Shown: positions 25,862-32,725 of the stretch, piece by piece
Position numbering within the stretch: the first letter of the stretch is position 1
How the letters are laid out: each line of letters starts with the position of its first letter
From: Caryophanales bacterium UBA2289
GTDB lineage: Bacteria > Bacillota_I > Bacilli_A > Izemoplasmatales > Hujiaoplasmataceae
Length of the DNA: 45,894 bases
Assembly (NCBI GenBank): GCA_002345505.1
Contig: DDWJ01000037.1
Coordinates: 1 to 45,894 of the forward strand
Direction of reading: 5' to 3'
The notes under the pieces: generated by a model
Told to the model about the DNA's origin: nothing
Seen by the model: the letters and a program-made list of their open reading frames with translations, nothing else
The model's database searches: none
Made by a program: the position numbers and the translations under genes

Positions 25862-25927
25862 ACTGGCTACCATCTTTCGAAGGCCCTATAGCTTTGCGTC
25901 ACTAACTTTCGCTAGTTTTGCTATTTA
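25857..25927 (-). promoter_or_regulatory. Cyclic-di-GMP-I (GEMM-I) riboswitch, copy 1
   Basis: The minus strand shows the conserved order of the c-di-GMP-I aptamer: TAGCAAA, a 6-bp P2 capped by GAAA (ACTAGC-GAAA-GTTAGT), then GACGCAAAGC, CTATAGGGCC, a P3 hairpin with its own GAAA loop, GGTAGCC and GTTGCCG. P1 is GCAA pairing with TTGC, with a weak extension. It lies in the leader of the fibre operon and overlaps a terminator. Because ligand binding stabilises P1 and so blocks the terminator, an ON switch is predicted. Family identity is from sequence pattern; the ON sense is inference. Confidence 0.93.
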
Positions 25928-25934
25928 CACCTAG

Positions 25935-25963
25935 ATTATATTACAGTCAAGTTTTTTTGTCAA
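25935..25963 (-). promoter_or_regulatory. Consensus promoter of the fibre operon
   Basis: Minus-strand TTGACA (25958-25963) and TATAAT (25935-25940) are separated by exactly 17 bp, a perfect sigma-A promoter placed just ahead of the riboswitch. A second TTGAC lies within the spacer. Confidence 0.93.
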
Positions 25964-25997
25964 GTAGATAGTGTTAAAATAGTGTTTTTTTCTTCTC

Positions 25998-26048
25998 AAT
26001 ATAGGGATGCTCGCTCCGACAATTAATGTTTGAAAGCATCCCTATATT
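25998..26048. repeat. Long inverted repeat between the acyl-CoA operon and riboswitch 1
   Basis: Perfect 13-bp arms, AATATAGGGATGC (25998-26010) and GCATCCCTATATT (26036-26048), flank a 25-nt loop. Neither strand has a T-run after it, so it is not a standard intrinsic terminator, though it sits 28 bp past the stop of the hydrolase gene. It may be an mRNA 3' hairpin or a small repeat element. Confidence 0.6.
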
Positions 26049-26075
26049 ATAAGGAGAAAATGTTCATTAAGAAAA

Positions 26076-26960
26076 CTACTCAATAAAATCTAAAATAGTT
26101 TTCGTCAATTCGTCTATTTTATCAACCAACGGATTGTGCCCGCATTGGTCGAATTTAACATAAGTTGATTGATTTTCTAAAGCTTTAATATTATCTAAAA
26201 TCATGTATTCTGGAACTGTCTTATCATGACTTCCCCAAATATGAAGTACTGGCGCTTTAATATGAGATATCGTATCATCACCATTTTTATAGAAGTTATG
26301 GTCTTTACCCATATTCAAATTAGCTAATGCCCAATCGACGTCAACTAAATTTCTTTGTTTTAAAGAATCAGTCAAATAAATTTTGTTTGCTTCTTCGGTT
26401 GGTTTTGAATATGTATAAATAGTAAGATCAAATATATACTTGATAAAATCAAAGTTATTGTTTTTTAATGCATCTAATAAAGGTTTAACTTGTACTGGAT
26501 CAGTTGCCATCTCATCTTTAGATGTATAAACCTCACCAATCTTCATTTGTCCAGCTGCATCTTTCTTGAATACTGGATAGCCTTTATGAGTAGTTGAATT
26601 CATCAAAATCAATTTGTTGACTCTTTCTTTGTAATGAGCAGCAAGTTCCATTACAACTCCACCACCTAAGGACCAGCCTAAGACATCGGCTTTTTCAATA
26701 TTAAGTTCATCCATGAATTTAACTAAATCATCAGCTAGATCTTTCAATGAAGAAACTCTTTTATTGTAACTAGAATCACCAAAACCTCTCATATCGGGAG
26801 CGAACACATGAATATCATCCGGCAGTTTCTCTAAAAGCGGTAAATAATAAACCCCTGAAGAAAAGTTACCATGTACTAAAATTAGATATTTTTCGCCGTG
26901 ACCCTTCTCTAAATAAGCCATTGTTTCCTTGTTTCTTAATTTAACAAACTTTTTTTCCAT
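26076..26960 (-). CDS. Alpha/beta hydrolase (last gene of acyl-CoA operon)
   Basis: A cytosolic 294-residue alpha/beta hydrolase. The oxyanion segment is LVHGNFSSG, the nucleophile Ser is in VLGWSLGGG, the acid is probably the Asp in WGSHDKTVPE, and the His is in QCGHNPLVD. The G-W-S-x-G box resembles that of the intracellular poly(3-hydroxybutyrate) depolymerase of Bacillus, and the operon holds a thiolase and an SDR reductase, so hydrolysis of a hydroxyacyl ester is possible. Family membership is firm; the substrate is inferred only from context. It lies 16 bp after another hydrolase gene. Confidence 0.85.
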   Translation of the reverse strand: MEKKFVKLRNKETMAYLEKGHGEKYLILVHGNFSSGVYYLPLLEKLPDDIHVFAPDMRGFGDSSYNKRVSSLKDLADDLVKFMDELNIEKADVLGWSLGGGVVMELAAHYKERVNKLILMNSTTHKGYPVFKKDAAGQMKIGEVYTSKDEMATDPVQVKPLLDALKNNNFDFIKYIFDLTIYTYSKPTEEANKIYLTDSLKQRNLVDVDWALANLNMGKDHNFYKNGDDTISHIKAPVLHIWGSHDKTVPEYMILDNIKALENQSTYVKFDQCGHNPLVDKIDELTKTILDFIE

Positions 26961-26976
26961 TTAAAGTACCTTCCTA

Positions 26977-27801
26977 CTATATTTTATATTCGATATCTTT
27001 AATTAAGAAGAATCCTGTAATCAAAGTTGTAAACATAACTGGATTTTCATACATAGAAGCATGTCCTACCTCAGGTATAATTACCCATTTAGAATTCTTA
27101 ATATTCTTGTAAAGATATTCTTGATCCTTTTTAGGAGTCAAATTGTCTTGATCGGCTGTAACAATCAAAACCGGTAAATTTAGTTCGCAAAGTCTTTCTC
27201 TTGTGTCAAAGCTTTCAGCGCTTCTAGTAAGTCTTTCCATCGCGTCTAAGAAAACTTCATTAGAAAAAATTGGCAATAATACTTTTTCTCTATTTCTCAT
27301 CCAATCAATCTTTTCTTCGTAGTACTTAGCTGAATAAATAACCGGAATAGTTGTTTTATAATATAACTCGCCGTTTCTTGTTTTACCAGCCTTTATCCAC
27401 CCGTCACCGATATCTTTTAACCATGGATTTGTGTAAGCTCCTGAGTTAAACAGAATCAGACGGTTGACTCTATCTTGATGAGTTATCGCAAACAACAATG
27501 CGACTTCACCACCATAAGAAATACCAGCAATATTTACCTTTTCAATTTGTAAATAATCCAAGAATGATTTAATAAGTCCAATTTGAATATCTTGAGTATA
27601 AGAATAGTCCAACTTTGAAGATTGTCCTTGATCAAAGAAATCTAATCTTATAACACAAAAGTGTTCTTTTAATGTATCGATGAAAGGAATCCATGAAGAA
27701 GTGCTCATCATAATACCGTTAAGGATTAATAGTTTAGGATTTGATTCTTCACCATCTATCAAATAGAAGATGTCTTTATCTTGATATTTAAAAATGCTCA
27801 T
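26977..27801 (-). CDS. Alpha/beta hydrolase (second, upstream copy)
   Basis: A 274-residue cytosolic alpha/beta hydrolase. LILNGIMMSTSSW takes the oxyanion position, the nucleophile Ser lies in IAGISYGGEVA, the acid is in VTADQDNLTPK, and the His is in VGHASMYE. Only weakly similar to the following hydrolase, so not a recent duplicate. The ATG lies inside the end of the preceding chimeric gene (14-bp overlap), so the two are translationally coupled. The substrate is unknown; a short acyl ester or thioester fits the operon. Confidence 0.83.
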   Translation of the reverse strand: MSIFKYQDKDIFYLIDGEESNPKLLILNGIMMSTSSWIPFIDTLKEHFCVIRLDFFDQGQSSKLDYSYTQDIQIGLIKSFLDYLQIEKVNIAGISYGGEVALLFAITHQDRVNRLILFNSGAYTNPWLKDIGDGWIKAGKTRNGELYYKTTIPVIYSAKYYEEKIDWMRNREKVLLPIFSNEVFLDAMERLTRSAESFDTRERLCELNLPVLIVTADQDNLTPKKDQEYLYKNIKNSKWVIIPEVGHASMYENPVMFTTLITGFFLIKDIEYKI

Positions 27802-28603
27802 GGATAAAACCTGCTTTGATTGCTTCTTTATATAATTCGTCTCTAAACTTTGGATGGGCGATACTGATTAAAAGTTTTGCTCTTTCTCTGATGTTTGTTC
27901 CTCTAAGTCTAACAATCCCATATTCTGTAACAACATAATCTACGTCATTTCTTGATAAAGAAACAGCTGCACCTGGTTTTAAAGTCGGAACGATTTTTGA
28001 AACTTCTTCTTTTTCACCAGTCTCAGGATTTCTGACCCAAGCAGTTGAATAAAGGGAAATAAATGATCTACCGTTTTTAGCTTTTTGAGCGCCGCCACCA
28101 GCACCTAGGTTATACATCATTGACATATCTTTGTCAGTATAGTCAACAAAATCTCCGTTTCTATACCCACCAACTACCATGACTGTAAAAACGTCATCAT
28201 CAGCTATCAACATGTCCTTAGCCATCTTCATAGCTGAAACTGTAGTACAACATCTATTGGCAACGTCGATTCCCCAAGCATTAATAGCCCCGATTTTGTC
28301 TTGAATATAGAGAGCGCTGGTTGTTAATGGATATTCTTTCCATTCTTCACCAACACAAATAATTACATCGATTTCTTTTGGATCGACACCGGTATTTTTT
28401 AGAGCGTCAAGCGCAGCTTTAACACCCATTTCTTGGGTGCCATCGTCTTCGCCGGGCAAAGTCTTTTTAACAATACCCAACTTTTCAATTACCGCTTCCT
28501 CAGCCCAGATGCCATTGGTTTGTTCTGAGATTTCTTTGGCGGTCATAAACTTTTCCGGCAAATAGATGCCGGTCCCAACAATACCAACAGTTGGTTTATT
28601 CAT
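27788..28603 (-). CDS. Chimeric ORF: KAS-III-like N-terminus joined to CoA-transferase C-terminus
   Basis: A 271-residue ORF made of two unrelated parts. Residues 1 to about 170 follow a KAS-III/FabH-like fold: VGIVGTGIYLPEKFMTA, DVIICVGEEW, and DVANRCCTTVSAMKMA, in which Cys118 aligns with the FabH nucleophile. Residues about 178-262 match the C-terminus of acetyl-CoA hydrolase/4-hydroxybutyrate CoA-transferases: SKIVPTLKPGAAVSLSRNDV, DYVVTEYGIVRLRG, ISIAHPKFRDEL. The FabH catalytic His and Asn and the CoA-transferase catalytic Glu lie in the missing parts, so neither activity is expected. It may be an in-frame deletion between two neighbouring genes, or an assembly join. The ATG chosen is three codons inside a GTG. 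Confidence 0.75.
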   Translation of the reverse strand: MNKPTVGIVGTGIYLPEKFMTAKEISEQTNGIWAEEAVIEKLGIVKKTLPGEDDGTQEMGVKAALDALKNTGVDPKEIDVIICVGEEWKEYPLTTSALYIQDKIGAINAWGIDVANRCCTTVSAMKMAKDMLIADDDVFTVMVVGGYRNGDFVDYTDKDMSMMYNLGAGGGAQKAKNGRSFISLYSTAWVRNPETGEKEEVSKIVPTLKPGAAVSLSRNDVDYVVTEYGIVRLRGTNIRERAKLLISIAHPKFRDELYKEAIKAGFIHEHF

Positions 28604-28634
28604 GTTAATCACATCTTTCTATTTATAATTTTTA

Positions 28635-29354
28635 TTAAAGTCTCATTCCGCCGTCGGCTTGAATTGTTTGTCCAGTGATATAAGAAGCATCATCACTTGC
28701 TAAGAATAATGCAACTTTAGCGATTTCTTCTGGTTGACCAAGTCTTTTTAGCATCGTCATTTGTGCAAATTGATCCAATAATTCTTGAGGAACTGTCTTT
28801 AATATATCAGTCATAACATATCCTGGTGCGATTGCATTAACTCTTACTGGAACACCTTTTCTTGCAAATTCTTTGGCCCAAGTTTTAGTTAAACCGATAA
28901 CGCCAGCTTTGGTTGCTGAATAATTTGCTTGACCGATATTTCCGAATACGCCTACAACTGAAGAAATGTTAATGATTGAGCCACCACCAATATTTTCCAT
29001 TTGTGGTCCAATATGTCTTACAAGGTTGAAAATACCTTTTAAGTTGACGTTAATAACTGCATCCCACATTTCATCTGTCATTTTTCTAGTCATTGCATCT
29101 CTTGTAATACCAGCATTATTAACTAAAATATCAATTTTTCCGTATTCTTTTACCATATCATCAAAGAATTTTTGACATCCTGCAACATCAGTTATATTTA
29201 ATTTATAGAAACTTACATTTTCCATTTCATAAGTCATTTCGCCCATATCAACGGCAACTACTTTTGCGCCTTCAGATGCGAATGCTTTTGCTATTTCAGC
29301 ACCAATACCTTTTGCTCCACCTGTTACAACTGCTACTTTATCTTTTAATTTCAT
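28635..29354 (-). CDS. fabG: SDR 3-oxoacyl reductase (FabG/PhaB type)
   Basis: A 239-residue short-chain dehydrogenase that reduces 3-oxoacyl-ACP or acetoacetyl-CoA with NAD(P)H. The cofactor motif is VTGGAKGIGAEIA; NNAGITRD follows; the catalytic Ser, Tyr and Lys are in INISSVVGVFG and QANYSATKAGVIG; and the family C-terminus SYITGQTIQADGGMRL is complete. Position next to a thiolase favours acetoacetyl-CoA (PhaB-like) over fatty acid synthesis, but sequence alone cannot decide. It has a good ribosome site and lies 20 bp after the thiolase gene. Confidence 0.93.
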   Translation of the reverse strand: MKLKDKVAVVTGGAKGIGAEIAKAFASEGAKVVAVDMGEMTYEMENVSFYKLNITDVAGCQKFFDDMVKEYGKIDILVNNAGITRDAMTRKMTDEMWDAVINVNLKGIFNLVRHIGPQMENIGGGSIINISSVVGVFGNIGQANYSATKAGVIGLTKTWAKEFARKGVPVRVNAIAPGYVMTDILKTVPQELLDQFAQMTMLKRLGQPEEIAKVALFLASDDASYITGQTIQADGGMRL

Positions 29355-29374
29355 TTTAATATTCTCCTTTTTCC

Positions 29375-30580
29375 TTATCTTTTAATAACTACAGCAGTAC
29401 CCATACCGCCACCAATACATAAACTAGCTAATCCTAAATGCTTATCTTGCTTAATCATTTCATGCAATAATGTTACAACGATTCTATTACCGCTCGCTCC
29501 AACAGGATGCCCTAGAGCAATCGCTCCACCATTAACATTTGTTTTTGATAATATTTCTTCTTTAGTCATATTGTGTTCTTCTGCTAATTCCGTAACAACA
29601 CCTAAACTTTGAGCAGCGAAGGCTTCATTTAGTTCAATAAGTTCCATGTCTTTTAAATTTAGGTTATAATTGCTCATCAAATTTCTGATTGCCGGTACTG
29701 GTCCTAGTCCCATATAGTTTGGATCAACACCAGCTTGTCCCACACCAATAATTTCAGCTAGAACTGGTAAATTATAAGCTTTTACTGCTTCTTCACTAGC
29801 AATAATCGTAAATGAAGCCGCATCATTAATGCCTGAAGCATTTCCAGCAGTAACTGATCCATCTTTAATAAATGCAGGTCTTAATTTCGCAAGAATTTCT
29901 GGAGTTGTTGTTCTATTAGGATATTCATCAGTATCAAATATAATATCGCCTTTTCTTGTTTTTATTACAATTGGAACGATTTCATCTTTGAATTTACCAG
30001 CGTCAACCGCTTTGATTGCTTTTGCTTGAGATTCATAAGCAAATTTGTCTTGTTCTTCTCTTGTAAGATTATGTTTATTTGCAATATTTTCTGCAGTAAT
30101 ACCCATATGCATATTACCAAAAGCGTCTGTTAAAGCGTCATAAACCATATGGTCAATCATTTCCATATTACCCATTTTGTTTCCTGATCTTACTTTTCCA
30201 GAAACCAAATAAGGCGCATAAGACATTGATTCAACTCCGCCAGCTACTACGATATCAGATAAACCGGCTTGAATACCCATATAAGCATTTAATATTGCCT
30301 TCATACCACTACCACATAACATGTTTAATGAATATGCTGGCACAGCTTCAGGAATACCTGCTTTTACAGAGATTTGTCTTGCAATACCTTGACCAAGTCC
30401 GGCAGACAAAATATTTCCAACAATTACTTCGCTGATTTTATCAACTGGCACTTTTGTTTCTTCTAATAATGCCCTTAATACTTGTGACCCCATATCTTGA
30501 GGGTGAACGTCTTTAAGTGTACCCAAGAAAGAACCGATAGGACTTCTTTTAGCTCCGACAATATAAATTTTTTTACTCAC
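29375..30580 (-). CDS. Acetyl-CoA C-acetyltransferase (thiolase)
   Basis: Condenses two acetyl-CoA into acetoacetyl-CoA, or runs in reverse. In the 401 residues: the nucleophile Cys in LNMLCGSGMKAIL, the NEAFAAQS motif, the His in GGAIALGHPVGASG, and the second catalytic Cys in SLCIGGGMG. The length is typical of biosynthetic-type thiolases. Translation starts at GTG, with AGGAGG ten bases upstream. It is the first gene of a five-gene operon opposite a TetR-type regulator, with a repressor-like site across its transcription start. Confidence 0.95.
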   Translation of the reverse strand: MSKKIYIVGAKRSPIGSFLGTLKDVHPQDMGSQVLRALLEETKVPVDKISEVIVGNILSAGLGQGIARQISVKAGIPEAVPAYSLNMLCGSGMKAILNAYMGIQAGLSDIVVAGGVESMSYAPYLVSGKVRSGNKMGNMEMIDHMVYDALTDAFGNMHMGITAENIANKHNLTREEQDKFAYESQAKAIKAVDAGKFKDEIVPIVIKTRKGDIIFDTDEYPNRTTTPEILAKLRPAFIKDGSVTAGNASGINDAASFTIIASEEAVKAYNLPVLAEIIGVGQAGVDPNYMGLGPVPAIRNLMSNYNLNLKDMELIELNEAFAAQSLGVVTELAEEHNMTKEEILSKTNVNGGAIALGHPVGASGNRIVVTLLHEMIKQDKHLGLASLCIGGGMGTAVVIKR

Positions 30581-30612
30581 TTTTAAAAATCCTCCTATAA
30601 TTTTATAATACT

Positions 30613-30634
30613 AATATGAATATTTCTTCATATT
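30613..30634. promoter_or_regulatory. Candidate TetR operator O1
   Basis: A perfect inverted repeat with 8-bp arms, AATATGAA-N6-TTCATATT, lies just downstream of the thiolase -10 and thus across the predicted transcription start, where a bound repressor would block the operon. Confidence 0.65.
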
Positions 30635-30642
30635 TCATCTTA

Positions 30643-30681
30643 ATTATAATCAAATTATCAATGAAATGTCAAGCGCTTTCA
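30643..30681 (-). promoter_or_regulatory. Thiolase operon promoter with a cre-like site
   Basis: Minus-strand TTGACA (30667-30672) and TATAAT (30643-30648) are 18 bp apart. The -35 is embedded in TGAAAGCGCTTGACA (30667-30681), close to the CcpA cre consensus with one extra base in the right half. Catabolite repression is therefore plausible. Confidence 0.75.
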
Positions 30682-30794
30682 CTCTTTTTGCAAAAAAATG
30701 TAAATCCCTACATATAGGCTTTGAAATATATTTTTTAAATAAAAAAGCCAAAAATAGCGACTAATGACCTATATTACAAATCAATATGTAACTT

Positions 30795-30810
30795 ATGAAC
30801 CTTTATTCAT
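30795..30810. promoter_or_regulatory. Candidate TetR operator O2
   Basis: ATGAA-N6-TTCAT repeats the core and the 6-bp spacing of O1, and lies about 25 bp upstream of the tetR -35. Two copies of one inverted repeat between divergent genes suggest autoregulation plus operon control. Confidence 0.5.
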
Positions 30811-30832
30811 GTAAATATTTTCATAAAATACC

Positions 30833-30861
30833 TTGTTTTTTAATAACGTTTCATTTACAAT
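30833..30861 (+). promoter_or_regulatory. Possible tetR promoter
   Basis: TTGTTT and TACAAT are separated by 17 bp and lie 15 bp before the tetR ATG, giving a very short leader. Both hexamers are imperfect. Confidence 0.5.
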
Positions 30862-30876
30862 TAACTTGGTGATAAT

Positions 30877-31488
30877 ATGAAAAACAGCGAAATTCGTCTT
30901 CCTAAAACAAAGGTTGGCCTAAAATCATTTAAAAAAATAATCAAAGCGGGTAAATTGCTTTATGGTAAAGCTGGATTTAATTCCACGTCAATAAATGATA
31001 TTATTTCTAAAGCAAAAGTCGCGGCTGGAACTTTTTATATCTATTTCGATAGCAAACTCGCTCTTTATTTATATTTACTCGATGAATACCGTCATAATAT
31101 TAGAAGATCAGCTAATGAGGCTACACAAAACTGTAAAACCAGAGTTGATATGGAACGAGCTGGATTAAAAGCATTTATCATGTATGTAATGAAAGATCCT
31201 TTGGCATATAAGTTAATTTGGGAATCATTGTTTGTTGATCCGAATATTTTTAAAGAATATTATACAAGTTTTGCTCTATCATATGTTAATCACCTAAAGC
31301 CATTTGTGGAAAGCGGTGAAGTGAGAGATGATATTGATCTAGAAACTGCTTCCTATGTCTTAATGGGCATTTCTAACTTTGTAGGACTTCAAATCGTATT
31401 TAATGATGACGCTACAGAAAAAGACGTTGATTATGTTGTGGATGAATGCATGAAACTTTTACAAAGTGGTTTATTTAAAACAAATTAA
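30877..31488 (+). CDS. TetR/AcrR-family regulator
   Basis: A 203-residue repressor-type protein. The N-terminal HTH is typical: AGKLLYGKAGFNSTSINDII, then AKVAAGTFYIYFDSKLALYLYL. The helical C-terminal ligand domain (about residues 75-200) is not assignable to a ligand. It is divergent from the thiolase operon with 296 bp between them, and two matching inverted repeats lie in that gap, so it most likely controls the operon in response to an acyl-CoA or related compound (inference by analogy with FadR/PaaR-like regulators). It has a GGTGATA ribosome site and its own terminator. Confidence 0.9.
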   Translation: MKNSEIRLPKTKVGLKSFKKIIKAGKLLYGKAGFNSTSINDIISKAKVAAGTFYIYFDSKLALYLYLLDEYRHNIRRSANEATQNCKTRVDMERAGLKAFIMYVMKDPLAYKLIWESLFVDPNIFKEYYTSFALSYVNHLKPFVESGEVRDDIDLETASYVLMGISNFVGLQIVFNDDATEKDVDYVVDECMKLLQSGLFKTN

Positions 31489-31513
31489 AGGCTTCGTTGA
31501 AGCCTTTTTCTTT
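31487..31513 (+). terminator. Terminator of the tetR gene
   Basis: A perfect 9-bp stem (AAAGGCTTC/GAAGCCTTT) with a 3-nt loop is followed by a T-rich run, starting at the stop codon. Confidence 0.9.
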
Positions 31514-31548
31514 TTGTGATAAAATTTACCAATAGGAGTTGATTGAAA

Positions 31549-32688
31549 ATGAAATTCATCGTATCAATGGATTCTTTTAAAGGGTCACTTAATCAAAAAG
31601 AACTAACAAGAGTTATCGAAAGAAAAATCAAAGAAATTTTGCCCGATTCTGAAATTGTAAGTTTACCAATGGCGGATGGTGGCGAAGGAACAGTAGATTG
31701 TTTTTTAGATAATTTTGTTACTAAAAAAATTGAGATTAAAGTTAACGATCCATTAATGAGAGAGATTGATTCTTATTACGCGATTAAAGATAAAACAGCT
31801 ATTATAGAAATGGCTAAAGCAAGTGGTTTGACTTTGTTAAACGATTTAGAGAAGTCGATTATGAATACTACTACTTTTGGTGTTGGCGAAATGATTAATG
31901 ATGCCCTTGATAAAGGAATAAAAGATTTCATTATCACAATTGGCGGCAGCGCAACAAATGATGGCGGAATAGGAATGTTACACGCTCTAGGAACTAGGTT
32001 TTTTGATAAAAATGATAATCTTCTAGAACCAATCGGAAAATCTCTAATTAGAATTAACCGTATCGATATTTCCAATTTGGATGATAGACTCCTATCATCA
32101 AGATTTGAAGTTGCCTGTGATGTTGATAATCCTTTATTTGGTATTAATGGCGCTACTTTCGTCTACGGGAAACAAAAAGGCGGTAATAAGGAAGATATAC
32201 TTCTTCTTGATAACGGGTTAAGAACCTACAGTGAAATTGCAAATAAGCTAATGAGAGTTAATTTCACGGAATATCCAGGCGTAGGGGCAGCTGGCGGATT
32301 AGGTTATGCTTTAAAAACATTTTTAAAAGCTAAACTCACACCGGGAATTGATATAATGCTAAATACTAGCAATTTTGAGTCTCACTGTAAAAATACTGAT
32401 TATATCATAACTGGTGAAGGTAAAATAGATGATCAATCGGCGATGGGTAAAGTATTGTCTGGCATTGCTAAAATCGGTAAGAAGCATAATATTCCCGTAA
32501 TTGCGATTGCTGGAAGCATTGAGATTAGTAACAATTCACTATATGATTTAGGTATAACGTCGATGTTTTCTATTCTAAATAAACCAATGAGTCTAGAAGA
32601 AGCCCTAAAAAAAGAAACGACAATTAAAAATGTCGAAGCAACAATTGAAAAAATAATTAAACAAATATCAACAAAAAAGTCATACTAG
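31549..32688 (+). CDS. glxK: Glycerate kinase (GlxK family)
   Basis: Phosphorylates D-glycerate with ATP, feeding it into glycolysis. The 379 residues show the family pattern: VSMDSFKGSLNQKELT at the start, LPMADGGEGTVDCF, a central IITIGGSATNDGGIGMLHALG, then PGVGAAGGLGYAL and ITGEGKIDDQSAMGKV. Length is standard. AGGAG ten bases ahead favours the ATG over a TTG two codons earlier. It is separated from tetR by a terminator and ends in a hairpin shared with the convergent phosphodiesterase gene. It appears to be a stand-alone metabolic gene. Confidence 0.95.
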   Translation: MKFIVSMDSFKGSLNQKELTRVIERKIKEILPDSEIVSLPMADGGEGTVDCFLDNFVTKKIEIKVNDPLMREIDSYYAIKDKTAIIEMAKASGLTLLNDLEKSIMNTTTFGVGEMINDALDKGIKDFIITIGGSATNDGGIGMLHALGTRFFDKNDNLLEPIGKSLIRINRIDISNLDDRLLSSRFEVACDVDNPLFGINGATFVYGKQKGGNKEDILLLDNGLRTYSEIANKLMRVNFTEYPGVGAAGGLGYALKTFLKAKLTPGIDIMLNTSNFESHCKNTDYIITGEGKIDDQSAMGKVLSGIAKIGKKHNIPVIAIAGSIEISNNSLYDLGITSMFSILNKPMSLEEALKKETTIKNVEATIEKIIKQISTKKSY

Positions 32689-32714
32689 AATTTTTAACTA
32701 GTACGACTTTTTTT
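32673..32714. terminator. Bidirectional terminator between glxK and the adhesin operon
   Basis: Arms AAAAAAGTCATACTAG and CTAGTACGACTTTTTT pair over 16 positions with one A-C mismatch and a 9-nt loop, with T-runs in both directions. The glxK stop codon is in the first arm. Confidence 0.92.
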
Positions 32715-32725
32715 TATTTTTATTT

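Noticed and set aside
25998..26048. Intrinsic terminator of the acyl-CoA operon
   Set aside because: The stem is strong but neither strand has a T-run after it, so it is listed as an inverted repeat.
27788..28603. A functional bifunctional KAS-III/CoA-transferase
   Set aside because: Both parts lack known catalytic residues of their families, so an active fused enzyme is not supported.
32673..32714. attachment site or transposon end at the glxK-EAL boundary
   Set aside because: The inverted repeat has T-runs in both directions between convergent genes, the normal form of a bidirectional terminator.
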